64,000 nt of DNA, taken from positions 1-64,000 of the forward strand of contig NZ_JABRPL010000002.1 in NCBI RefSeq assembly GCF_013249015.1. Reading direction: 5' to 3'. Shown here piece after piece: positions 35,817-43,970 of this stretch. The first letter of the stretch is position 1, and each line of letters starts with the position of its first letter. Below the pieces are notes generated by a model that saw only the letters and a list, made by a program, of their open reading frames with translations, had not been told where the DNA came from and ran no database searches. Source of the DNA: Rathayibacter agropyri. Lineage in GTDB: Bacteria > Actinomycetota > Actinomycetes > Actinomycetales > Microbacteriaceae. The translations under genes were made by a program, and so were the position numbers.

Positions 35817-36716
35817 CTAGACGATCGGCGGACGCCCGGCGAACGCCATCCGGAGTACCGTGCGCGCCGAGAGCACACGCCGCCCTCCCGGATCGGATCG
35901 CCAGCCCTCCCGCCAGCCCGCGAACCACGCGCGCAGAGCGGCCGGGTCGCGGCGCCAGCGCAGGCACTGGATCGCGGTCCAGGAGCCGACATAGGCGACG
36001 GCGAGCGGAGCGGCGAGGTTGCGCCGCGCGAGCCAGACCCGGTTCCGCGCGTTGAGCCGGTAGTAGTCCGCATGCCGGGTCGGCTGGATCACCGGATGCT
36101 GCGCAACGAGATCGCCCGCGTACCAGGCCGTGCATCCGGTGCCCCAGACCCGCCACGCCAGCTCGATGCCCTCGTGCGCATAGAAGAAGGGAGCGGCCCA
36201 GCCGCCCGTCTGAGCGAACACGTCGCGGCGCAGTACGACAGCCCCTTCCCAGACGGAGAAGACGGGGCCGGAGCGGCGCGCGTCGCCCTTGCGAATGCGC
36301 GGGATCCACCGCCGCGGGCTCGGCGAGCCGTCGGTGCTGTCCACCCGCGGCTGCACGAGCCCAACCCGACGCGGCGACGAGAGCAGGGCGACGCAGTCGA
36401 GCAGGAAGCGCGGCGAGGGCACGCGGGCATCGTCGTCGAGGAAGAACAGGTACTCCCCCTCGACCACGGCCGCTCCGGCGTTGCGACCCGCGGGGATGCC
36501 GAAATTCTCGGGCAGCGCGAGCGCGCGCACCCCGTCCGGCAGACCCTCAGGCTCCCAGCCGTTACCGACACAGACGATGTCGAGTTCGACCCCCTCCTGC
36601 GCGAGCACGCTCGCGAGGCCCGCGGCGAGGTCATCGGGCCGAGTCCCCTGCGTCAGGACGACGACTCCGACCCTCGGCTCAGGAGCGAACACGTCGAGAG
36701 GCCATGATCGCGACAA
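35817..36716 (-). CDS. Glycosyltransferase family 2
   Basis: 299 residues. GT-A fold: VVVLTQGTRPDDL (strand 1), VCVGNGWEPEG, the DXD metal site YLFFLDDDARVP, and acceptor region GWAAPFFYAHEGIELAWRVW. Rhamnosyltransferase-like GT2 subgroup. The C-terminus lacks TMs. Overlaps the CDP-alcohol phosphatidyltransferase gene by 38 nt (its start lies within it). Confidence 0.88.
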   Translation of the reverse strand: MSRSWPLDVFAPEPRVGVVVLTQGTRPDDLAAGLASVLAQEGVELDIVCVGNGWEPEGLPDGVRALALPENFGIPAGRNAGAAVVEGEYLFFLDDDARVPSPRFLLDCVALLSSPRRVGLVQPRVDSTDGSPSPRRWIPRIRKGDARRSGPVFSVWEGAVVLRRDVFAQTGGWAAPFFYAHEGIELAWRVWGTGCTAWYAGDLVAQHPVIQPTRHADYYRLNARNRVWLARRNLAAPLAVAYVGSWTAIQCLRWRRDPAALRAWFAGWREGWRSDPGGRRVLSARTVLRMAFAGRPPIV

Positions 36717-37473
36717 AATGACCCACCAGAGCGAGCAGGGCGAGTGGCAGCAGCGCCCCGACCAGGACGCGATCGGCGGTCCCTGCTCCGACGACGAGGC
36801 CCACCAGGGCGGCGGCGAACGCCAGCATGGTCAGCTCGACGGAGTGGTAGAGCCGGTGGAACGGCAGGAAGCGGGCCGCGCGGCGCAGGCGCGCCAGTCC
36901 GGAGGAAGACACAGCGGCCTCCCCCTTCGTATCGGCCAGCTTGATCAGCCCCGCGTTCGCCCGCGCGACGTGCACCATGTCGTTCAGAGCCTTATTGAGC
37001 ACGATCACGAGCGCGAGCGCGAAGCCCACACTCGTCCAGAGGAAGTCCCCCGGCGTCTCGAACGGGAAACCCGCCGCGCGGAGCCCGAGGGCGATCGGGA
37101 TCAGCGCCTCCGTCGTATAGTGACCCACCTTGTCCAGAAACACGCCTGCCGGCGACGATGTACGGCGCCAGCGCGCGACCTCGCCGTCGCAGCAGTCGAC
37201 GAGCATCTGCAGCTGGCCGAGGAGCAGCGCCAGCGCGGCCCCGGCGACTCCCGGGATCACCAGCGCGGCGGCGGCACTCCAGCCCACCAGGATCATCAGT
37301 CCGGTGACGCCGTTCGCCGAGATCGACGTCCGCACGAGAAGCCAGGTCAGGTACGGCGAGAGCCGGCGGAGGTAGAGCGAGGCGGTCCAGTGCTCTGCAT
37401 TGCGGCGCCCGCGGACTTCCGGCGGTTGCGTGACCGCCCTGAGTTCGGCGAGGGAGCGGGGTCTCGTGGTCAT
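36679..37473 (-). CDS. CDP-alcohol phosphatidyltransferase family enzyme
   Basis: 264 residues from ATG 37473. Polytopic membrane enzyme of the CDP-alcohol family: MLVDCCDGEVARWRR, then AGVFLDKVGHY. The canonical motif D(x)2DG(x)2AR(x)8G(x)3D(x)3D is present except that the last Asp (proposed catalytic base) is His. About six TMs. The N-terminal cytosolic helix contains LRAVTQPPEVRGRR. Overlaps the downstream GT2 by 38 nt and the upstream GT2 by 4 nt (ATGA), so this is a co-translated glycopolymer/glycolipid operon. Confidence 0.85.
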   Translation of the reverse strand: MTTRPRSLAELRAVTQPPEVRGRRNAEHWTASLYLRRLSPYLTWLLVRTSISANGVTGLMILVGWSAAAALVIPGVAGAALALLLGQLQMLVDCCDGEVARWRRTSSPAGVFLDKVGHYTTEALIPIALGLRAAGFPFETPGDFLWTSVGFALALVIVLNKALNDMVHVARANAGLIKLADTKGEAAVSSSGLARLRRAARFLPFHRLYHSVELTMLAFAAALVGLVVGAGTADRVLVGALLPLALLALVGHFVAIMASRRVRS

Positions 37474-38579
37474 GCGCCCCTCGGCGTGTCGGACCGCGGC
37501 TGGTGGCGGTGGGCGGAGATGTTGCTGGTCAGCCCGGCGAAGCCGAGCACGAACCCTGTCCCCCAGGCCACATGGATGGCCGGGATGACCACGGCGAACC
37601 ACAGCATCGCACGGGTACCATCCTGCCGCGCGATCGTGATCGCCGCGGCGACAACCAGGAGGAGATAACCCACCGGGACCGCGAAGCCGAGCAGCAGCCA
37701 CGGTGCCGCGTGGGAGAGCGCCTGCGCGACTCCGCCCAGGCCCGCGACGAGCCCGAGCGCGAGCAGCGCCACGAGCAGCGGCGGGGCGAAGTAGCGGAGC
37801 GAGCGCGAGGCCGGGAACATCCGGGTCAGCTCGCCGCGCCACATCCCGGTCGAGAGGAACTGGCGTAGCAGCGCGCGCATCGACGGCCGCGGCCGATAGG
37901 TCACGGTGAGACGCGGAGTGAACCAGACGACCTCGCCGCCCTCGCGGAGGCGCCGGTTCAGCTCCCAGTCCTGACCGCGCTTGAAGCGTTCGTCGAAGTT
38001 GCCGGCGCGCTCGAGCGCCGAGCGGCGAAAGACTCCGAGATAGACCGTGTCGGCCGGCCCCTCCTGCCCGCCGATGTGGTGCGGGGTGCCGCCCAGGCCG
38101 ATCCGGGAGCCGTAGGCGCGGGCGACGGCCCGCTGGAACGGGGTGAGCCCCTCCGCCGCCATCACCCCGCCGACGTTCGCGGCCCCGGAGCGCTGCAATG
38201 CCTCGACGGCTGTGCGCGCGTACTCGGGCGGCAGCACGGAGTGCGCGTCGACTCGGACGACCACCGGATATCGCGAGGCGCGGATGGCAGCATTGAGCCC
38301 CGCGGGCGTGGAACCGACCTCGTTGGGCACGACGCGGATCCGCGGATCGGCCGCGCTGAGTTCGGCGACGAGTTCCTCGGTGCCGTCAATGCTCGGCGCG
38401 AGGGCGAGCACGATGTCGAACGGCCCGGAGTAGTCCTGACCCAGCAGCGAGTTGACCGCCGCGCGCACGTGGGTGACCTCGTTCAGCACGGGCATGACGT
38501 AGGACACGCCCGGCAGGTCGGAGAGGTCGTCCGTCGAGGTCTCGGGCTGCATGGGTCCAGTTCGTGCGGGCTTGGGCAC
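37470..38579 (-). CDS. Glycosyltransferase family 2, membrane-bound (ExoA-like)
   Basis: 369 residues. GT-A catalytic domain at about 20-250: VSYVMPVLNEVTHVRAAVN, the DAH metal site VVRVDAHSVLPP, DTVYLGVFRRSALERAG, and catalytic RGQDWELNRRLREGG. It ends in about 4 TMs (250-350). This layout fits succinoglycan-type ExoA transferases working at the inner membrane. First gene of the downstream-overlapping set. Confidence 0.88.
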   Translation of the reverse strand: MPKPARTGPMQPETSTDDLSDLPGVSYVMPVLNEVTHVRAAVNSLLGQDYSGPFDIVLALAPSIDGTEELVAELSAADPRIRVVPNEVGSTPAGLNAAIRASRYPVVVRVDAHSVLPPEYARTAVEALQRSGAANVGGVMAAEGLTPFQRAVARAYGSRIGLGGTPHHIGGQEGPADTVYLGVFRRSALERAGNFDERFKRGQDWELNRRLREGGEVVWFTPRLTVTYRPRPSMRALLRQFLSTGMWRGELTRMFPASRSLRYFAPPLLVALLALGLVAGLGGVAQALSHAAPWLLLGFAVPVGYLLLVVAAAITIARQDGTRAMLWFAVVIPAIHVAWGTGFVLGFAGLTSNISAHRHQPRSDTPRGA

Positions 38580-38722
38580 CGGGACAGTGCGCGGACGCAG
38601 GACTTTTCACACTATCAGCGGCCGGCGTTGCGGCTCAGAGCCACACAGCCGCGCCCAGCGCTGCGAAGCACGCTGGAATCGGCATGTGAGCGTGCAGCGG
38701 GGCATCCAGTGTGCAGCAGGAC

Positions 38723-38764
38723 GTGCAGAAGCCCCCGCGGACGACTCCGCGGGGGCTTCTGCAC
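38723..38764 (-). terminator. Perfect 19-bp hairpin terminator after htrA
   Basis: GTGCAGAAGCCCCCGCGGA (38723-38741) and its exact complement (38746-38764), loop CGAC. It lies 11 bp past the protease stop on the minus strand and before the GT2 operon start. Confidence 0.85.
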
Positions 38765-38774
38765 GGGTCGAGAG

Positions 38775-40313
38775 TCAGCTCGTGGCCATCTGGCCCAGCG
38801 TCGCCTTCGCCTCGTATGTCTGGCCGTTGCGCACGTAGGTCAACTCGACCTCGGCGTTCGCGGGCTGCGCGCGGACCTGAGCGGTGATATCAGTCCGATT
38901 CGTGACCGGAATGCCGCCGATGGCCGTGATGATGTCGCCCTCTTTGAGACCGGCGGCCTGAGCGGCGCCCCCTCCCGCCACGCTTTCGATCGATGCACCG
39001 AGCACGCCCTCGACCGAGTCGCCCACACTCGCGCCGAGCAGGCCGTGCGAAACAGAGCCGTTCGCAATGATCTCCTTCGAGACGCGCTCGGCGACCGAGC
39101 TGGGGATGGAGAAGCCGACGCCGATGCTGCCGGCCGCGCCGGAGGAGGACTTGTCCGCGCTGGCAATAGCGACGTTGACACCGATGAGCTCGCCATTGCT
39201 ATTGAGCAGGGCCCCGCCGGAGTTGCCCGGATTGATCGACGCATCCGTCTGAATGACCGGCAGCGAGACCGAACTCTTGGCCTGAGTCGGCTGCTGCTGA
39301 CCGGGGAGGTCGAAATTGAATGGGCTGTCATCGCCGCCGCTCGTACTGTCGCCGGACGCGCTTGGCGGTGCAGAGGATGCGACCGAAATGCTGCGGTTGA
39401 GTGCGCTGACGATGCCGTCGGTGACGGTGCCGGGGAGGTTCAGCGGAGCGCCGATCGCCACAGCGGTGTCGCCGACATTGACCTTCGTGGAGTCCGCGAG
39501 CGTCATCGGTCTGAGGTCCGTCGCTCCCGTGAGCTTGATGACGGCGAGATCGAGGGTCGGATCGGTGCCGACGACAGTGGCGTCGAAGATGCGGCCGTCG
39601 CTGGTGGAGACGGAGATGGTCGGGGTCGAGGTCGTGCCGCCCAGAGTGACGACGTGCGTGTTGGTCAGGACGTACCCGTCCTTGGAGAGCACGATGCCCG
39701 AGCCGTTCCCTCCCCCGGTCGCATCCTTGACGGCAATGGTCACGACGCTCGGGCTCGCCTTCGCGGCAACCGCGGTGGCGGTCGTGGCGTCCTCGGCATT
39801 GTTCACCGTGATCGTCTGCGCGCCGCCGGTCGAGACCACGCGCGTCCCGCCCCCGTTGGAAGCGGACCACAGGCCGAACACGCCGGCTCCCGCGACGCCT
39901 CCGACGACCGCGCCGATCGCGAGGGCCGCGACGACACCGACGCCGGCGCGGCGCTTGCCCGAGGAGGAAGCCGCTGACTGCTCCGTGCCGAAGGCACTTG
40001 CGGCAGGCGGCTGCTCTGAGCCGTGCAGCGTGTTCGGCGCGGGAGGCGCGTACTGGCCGTAGCGGGCGGGCTGCAAAACGGGCTGTGCCTCGTTGCCGAC
40101 CGTCGCATTCGGTGTGTACGGCTGCTGAGGAGCGGAGGGGTAGGGCTCGGTCGGGTTCTCGCGGTGGATCTCGCCCTGGTGGATCGGCTCGGTGGTCGAG
40201 GACGACGCTCCGGAGCTCTCGCCGGGGATGCGCTCGGTCGCCTCTCGGGCGCCGGACTCCGTCGGCGTGGTGGGTTCCTCCGGCTGACGAGGACCCTCGT
40301 GACTCTCGGTCAT
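38775..40313 (-). CDS. Membrane-anchored HtrA/DegP serine protease with PDZ domain
   Basis: 512 residues from ATG 40313. A Pro/Glu/Ser-rich cytosolic region (1-115), one TM at about 120-145 (VVAALAIGAVVGGVAGAGVF), then a trypsin-like domain with the complete triad: His in LTNTHVVTLGG, Asp in TDPTLDLAVIKL, Ser in NPGNSGGALLNS. A Ser/Gly-rich insertion lies at about 310-350. C-terminal PDZ (about 425-505: GLKEGDIITAIGGIPV). It degrades or processes misfolded envelope proteins. No upstream co-transcribed gene. Confidence 0.93.
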   Translation of the reverse strand: MTESHEGPRQPEEPTTPTESGAREATERIPGESSGASSSTTEPIHQGEIHRENPTEPYPSAPQQPYTPNATVGNEAQPVLQPARYGQYAPPAPNTLHGSEQPPAASAFGTEQSAASSSGKRRAGVGVVAALAIGAVVGGVAGAGVFGLWSASNGGGTRVVSTGGAQTITVNNAEDATTATAVAAKASPSVVTIAVKDATGGGNGSGIVLSKDGYVLTNTHVVTLGGTTSTPTISVSTSDGRIFDATVVGTDPTLDLAVIKLTGATDLRPMTLADSTKVNVGDTAVAIGAPLNLPGTVTDGIVSALNRSISVASSAPPSASGDSTSGGDDSPFNFDLPGQQQPTQAKSSVSLPVIQTDASINPGNSGGALLNSNGELIGVNVAIASADKSSSGAAGSIGVGFSIPSSVAERVSKEIIANGSVSHGLLGASVGDSVEGVLGASIESVAGGGAAQAAGLKEGDIITAIGGIPVTNRTDITAQVRAQPANAEVELTYVRNGQTYEAKATLGQMATS

Positions 40314-40430
40314 GGGTGCTGCTCCTTCCAAGCGGGGATAGCTTGGCGATCTTACCTGAGCGTTTCTTATGACGAGCCTGCGAGCGCGAAATGAAATCGT
40401 CACGGTCGTCCGACCGGGCACACTGGAAGC

Positions 40431-41627
40431 GTGAGCATTTCCGGATCCTGGTCACGCGCCGCAGCTGGCGCGGGCCTCCTCGGCCCGAGTGGTGACGTCG
40501 CCGCCACCGTCTTCAGCGAAATGAGCGCACTCGCCCAGCGCACTGGTGCGGTCAACCTCGGCCAGGGCTTCCCGGATGAGGACGGTCCGCAGGACGTCCT
40601 TGAGGCGGCGCGCGCAGCCATCGCCTCTGGTGTCAACCAGTACCCGCCCGGACCGGGCTTCCCGGTACTCCGGGAAGCGATTGCCGCGCATCAGCGCCGC
40701 TTCTACGGCCTCGAGCTCGATCCGGACGGTGATGTGCTGGTCACAACGGGCGCGACGGAGGCGCTCGCGGCAACGATGCTCGCGCTCCTCGAGCCGGGCG
40801 ACGAAGTCGTCACGTTCACTCCGCACTACGACGCGTACGGCGCTCTGATCGCCCTTGCCGGCGGCGTGCACCGCACCGTTCCCCTGCGCGGTCCCTCCTT
40901 CACCGTCGACCATGACGAGCTCGCCGCCGCCATCAGCGACCGCACCCGGATCATCCTGGTGAACGATCCGCACAACCCCACCGGCTCCGTCCTTTCCGCC
41001 GACACGCGTGACGTGATCGTTCGCCTCGCCGAGCGGCACGACGCGGTGATCGTCACGGACGAGGTCTACGAGCACCTGCGCTTCGACACCTCGCACGTGC
41101 CCCTGGCGACCCTGCCCGGTGCATTCGAGCGCACCCTCTCGATCTCCTCCGCGGGCAAGACCTTCAGCACCACCGGCTGGAAGATCGGGTGGATCAGCGG
41201 GCCGCGCGAGCTCGTGACCGCAGTCCTCGCGGTCAAGCAGTTCCTCACCTATGTCAGCGGCGCGCCGTTCCAGGGTGCGGTCGCCCTCGGCCTCGCGCTG
41301 CCCGACTCCTTCTTCACGGGGATTGCGGCAACCCTCGCCCACAAGCGCGATCTGCTCTCGGCGGGCCTGGCGGCGGCCGGCTTCGGCGTCGCTCCCTCGT
41401 CCAGCGGCTATTTCGTCGTCGCGGACGCGGCTCCGCTCGGCTTCGACGACGGTGTCGCGCTCTGCCGAGAGCTGCCGGAGCTCGCCGGCGTGGTGGCTGT
41501 CCCCGTCTCGGCGTTCTGCCGACCGGAGGACGCGACGCCCTACCGCTCCCTCGTCCGCTTCGCGTTCTGCAAGCGCTTCGAGGTGCTCGAGGAGGCAGTG
41601 GCAGGGCTCGCTCGGATGGCGCGCTGA
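40431..41627 (+). CDS. PLP-dependent aminotransferase class I/II (KAT/DapC-like)
   Basis: 398 residues. Motifs: NLGQGFPDEDGP, NQYPPGPGFPVLR, TTGATEAL, DPHNPTGSVL, VTDEVYEHLRF, and the PLP Lys in SISSAGKTFSTTGWKIGW. Subgroup resembles kynurenine-oxoglutarate/glutamine transaminase K or N-succinyldiaminopimelate aminotransferase. The convergent neighbour is an omega-amidase-like nitrilase, a pairing that fits 2-oxoacid salvage (glutamine transaminase/omega-amidase). Confidence 0.88.
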   Translation: MSISGSWSRAAAGAGLLGPSGDVAATVFSEMSALAQRTGAVNLGQGFPDEDGPQDVLEAARAAIASGVNQYPPGPGFPVLREAIAAHQRRFYGLELDPDGDVLVTTGATEALAATMLALLEPGDEVVTFTPHYDAYGALIALAGGVHRTVPLRGPSFTVDHDELAAAISDRTRIILVNDPHNPTGSVLSADTRDVIVRLAERHDAVIVTDEVYEHLRFDTSHVPLATLPGAFERTLSISSAGKTFSTTGWKIGWISGPRELVTAVLAVKQFLTYVSGAPFQGAVALGLALPDSFFTGIAATLAHKRDLLSAGLAAAGFGVAPSSSGYFVVADAAPLGFDDGVALCRELPELAGVVAVPVSAFCRPEDATPYRSLVRFAFCKRFEVLEEAVAGLARMAR

Positions 41628-41631
41628 GGCG

Positions 41632-42435
41632 TCAGAGCGGTTGCACGCGGAACCGCCGCAGCGCCAGCGCAGGGTTTTTCGCGCGCACCTGCTCGATCCG
41701 GTCGCGGGAAACCCAGGCGACGGCGACGTCCTCAACTTCGCCGAGCGTCACGATCTCGACGCCCATCGGATCGACCACCATGCTCGTGCCCACCCCGATC
41801 GGAGGCGTCTGGTCGGCCGCGAGGAGGTACACGGTGTTCTCGAGGGCGCGCGCGGTGACCAGCGTCCGCCAGTGCGCCTCCTTGAGCGGGCCGCGCACCC
41901 ACTCGGCGGGCGCCGCGATAACGTCTACCCCCGCGTCGACCAGCCAGCGGCTCACCTCGGGGAAGCGCAGGTCGTAGCAGGTCTGCAGGCCGACGACGAG
42001 GCCCCCCACATCGAAGGTCTCGGGCGCGGTGATCTCGCCCGGCGCGACCCACTCCGACTCCGTCTGCCCAAAGGCGTCATAGAGGTGGAGCTTGCGGTAG
42101 CGCGCGACGAGTGCCCCCGAGGGATCGAGCGCCACAAGGGTGTTGGCGATCCGCCGACCGTCGACCGCTTCGACCATCCCGGCGACGAGATGGACCCGAC
42201 GCTCTCGCGCGAGTGCCGCGAGCCCCTGCACGAAGGGACCGTCGAGCGCCTCCCCCGCCGCGACAATGTCCGGCCCGAGCGGGTCGGTGAAGGCGGAGCT
42301 GTACTCGGGAAGGACAACCAGAGTCGCACCGCGCTCCGCCGCGATGCGTACCAGCCGAGCGATCGTGGTGAGGTTCTGCTCGCGGTCGGCGGTCGGAGCG
42401 AACTGCGCGACCGCCATCCCGACGGCGCCGCTCAT
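41632..42435 (-). CDS. Carbon-nitrogen hydrolase, Nit2/omega-amidase-like
   Basis: 267 residues with the full nitrilase triad: Glu in LVVLPEYSSAF, Lys in YRKLHLYDAFGQTES, Cys in LQTCYDLRFPEVSR. Length suits Nit2/YafV-like amidases that hydrolyse 2-oxoglutaramate or related amides. Its ATG overlaps the stop of the CHAP protein gene (ATGA). Confidence 0.9.
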   Translation of the reverse strand: MSGAVGMAVAQFAPTADREQNLTTIARLVRIAAERGATLVVLPEYSSAFTDPLGPDIVAAGEALDGPFVQGLAALARERRVHLVAGMVEAVDGRRIANTLVALDPSGALVARYRKLHLYDAFGQTESEWVAPGEITAPETFDVGGLVVGLQTCYDLRFPEVSRWLVDAGVDVIAAPAEWVRGPLKEAHWRTLVTARALENTVYLLAADQTPPIGVGTSMVVDPMGVEIVTLGEVEDVAVAWVSRDRIEQVRAKNPALALRRFRVQPL

Positions 42436-43397
42436 CAGCTCGGCGGGTAGAGGAAGAGGGCAACCTGCGAGGCCGGGATGGTCCGCGTGTGATACGCGTG
42501 GGTGTGGCCCCAGTTGTACTCCTCGAGCGCGACCGTGCCGTCGGCATTAACGGCCTGAACGTACGCCACATGGTTGCCGGTGAACCAGGCCACCGCTCCC
42601 GGGACAGGAGTGCTGCTGGTCACCCAGCCGTGCGAGGCCCACTGGCCAGCCCAGGCGTAGGCGCTGCCGCCTCCCGGGGTCATATTGCCCCAGGTCCACT
42701 TGAACGCGGCGCTCGTGGCTCCCTGGTCGCGGTTGATGCGCCAGGCGACGAAGTCAACGCACTCGCGGTAGTAGTAGCGCAGCGGCGAGAGCCCGCCGCC
42801 CTGCTCGTCGGTGAGCTGGTCGCGCCACGGGTAGTCGTCGCCCTCTTGCCGCGGAGTCACCGAGGTACTCGTGCCAGCGCCGCCTGCGGAAGCGCCCTTC
42901 GGTGTCGCGGCGGACTGCGCCTCCTGGGCGACACGCGCCGCCTCGGCGTCGCGGGCGGCCTGCTCGGCGGCGGCGAGAGCACGCGCTTGGGCGGCGGCCT
43001 CGTCAAGCTGCGCCTGGGTCGGCGCGGTAAAGGAATCGCGGATGACCTGCTCCTGAGCGGCGTCGGGCGCAACCGTGAGCTTTTGGTTGCCCAGGGCTCG
43101 CACACGAGCGGCGGCCTCGATCGCGGCCTGCGAATCGGGAGCCGGATCGAATGAGTACGCCGGAAGAGCAGAGACAGCGACGAGCCCGGCGATCGCGGCG
43201 GTAGCGATCATGCTAATGGCGGTGCGGACTACCTTTCGCGAGCGACCGCGAACGGGGCGGATCGGGGTCAGGATCGGAGTGGCGACAGGTGCGGCCGGAA
43301 GTGCCCGCGGAACCGATCTCGCCTCACGCAGGCTCCTGCGGGTCGGGTGGCCGCCGGCTCCGTCGTTCGAGAGCTCGCCCACCTGTTCGTCCGTCAC
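42435..43397 (-). CDS. Membrane-anchored CHAP-domain peptidoglycan hydrolase-like protein
   Basis: 320 residues from GTG 43397. A cytosolic N-terminus (1-70), one TM at about 72-92 (AISMIATAAIAGLVAVSALP), an Ala/Gln/Glu-rich coiled-coil-like stalk (about 100-180), then a CHAP (NlpC/P60-like) domain. The domain has Cys in YYYRECVDFVAWRINRDQG and the His in TGNHVAYVQAVNADG followed by LEEYNWGH, which fit the Cys-His pair. Predicted to cut or modify wall peptides. Overlaps the nitrilase gene by 1 nt. Confidence 0.85.
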   Translation of the reverse strand: MTDEQVGELSNDGAGGHPTRRSLREARSVPRALPAAPVATPILTPIRPVRGRSRKVVRTAISMIATAAIAGLVAVSALPAYSFDPAPDSQAAIEAAARVRALGNQKLTVAPDAAQEQVIRDSFTAPTQAQLDEAAAQARALAAAEQAARDAEAARVAQEAQSAATPKGASAGGAGTSTSVTPRQEGDDYPWRDQLTDEQGGGLSPLRYYYRECVDFVAWRINRDQGATSAAFKWTWGNMTPGGGSAYAWAGQWASHGWVTSSTPVPGAVAWFTGNHVAYVQAVNADGTVALEEYNWGHTHAYHTRTIPASQVALFLYPPS

Positions 43398-43581
43398 ACC
43401 GGCACCCTTCACATCGCGGTCGAGGATACCGCGCACGGCCCGGCGACACACCGAGTGGCACGGGTGCGGCGGAGCCGGAGGTGCACCTGCGCCGTCGCGC
43501 GATGATGACTCGCGGCGCCGCCCGGAGTAGCGTCCGTGACAAAGCGGGAGCAACGCAGCGGCCGCGGAACGGAGGACGGCC

Positions 43582-43962
43582 ATGATCCGGAGCGAGCGCG
43601 CGTTCAGCGGCTTCAGCGTGGACAACGTGGAGAGCGCGTGTGCGTTCTACGGTGGCGTGCTCGGACTCGAGGTCGCGGTGAACGCGATGGGCATCCTCGA
43701 GATCGAACTGCCGGGCGGCGGACGCGCGATTGCCTACCCCAAGCCCGAGCACGAGCCGGCAGGATTCACGATTCTGAACTTCGCGGTCGAGAGCGTCGAT
43801 GCCGCCGTGGCGGAGCTGAACGCGGCGGGAGTCGTCACGGCCATCTATGACGATCCCGCCCTTCCGACCGACGCGACCGGAGTGATGCGCGGCCACGGAC
43901 CGACGATCTGCTGGTTCCGTGACCCTGCGGGCAACGTGCTGAGCGTGATCGAGGGCGACTGA
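43582..43962 (+). CDS. VOC-family (glyoxalase/dioxygenase-like) protein
   Basis: 126 residues. Fold-duplicated beta-alpha-beta pattern: FSGFSVDNVESACAFYGGVL (first half), TILNFAVESVDAAVAELN (second half) and the terminal WFRDPAGNVLSVIE. Small cytosolic enzyme or resistance-type protein; metal and substrate cannot be read. Convergent with the MacB-type gene. Confidence 0.85.
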   Translation: MIRSERAFSGFSVDNVESACAFYGGVLGLEVAVNAMGILEIELPGGGRAIAYPKPEHEPAGFTILNFAVESVDAAVAELNAAGVVTAIYDDPALPTDATGVMRGHGPTICWFRDPAGNVLSVIEGD

Positions 43963-43970
43963 CGACGAGG

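Noticed and set aside
38076-39977. Long plus-strand open frame antisense to the ExoA-like GT2 and HtrA genes
   Set aside because: Typical GC-rich shadow; both minus-strand genes have intact active sites.
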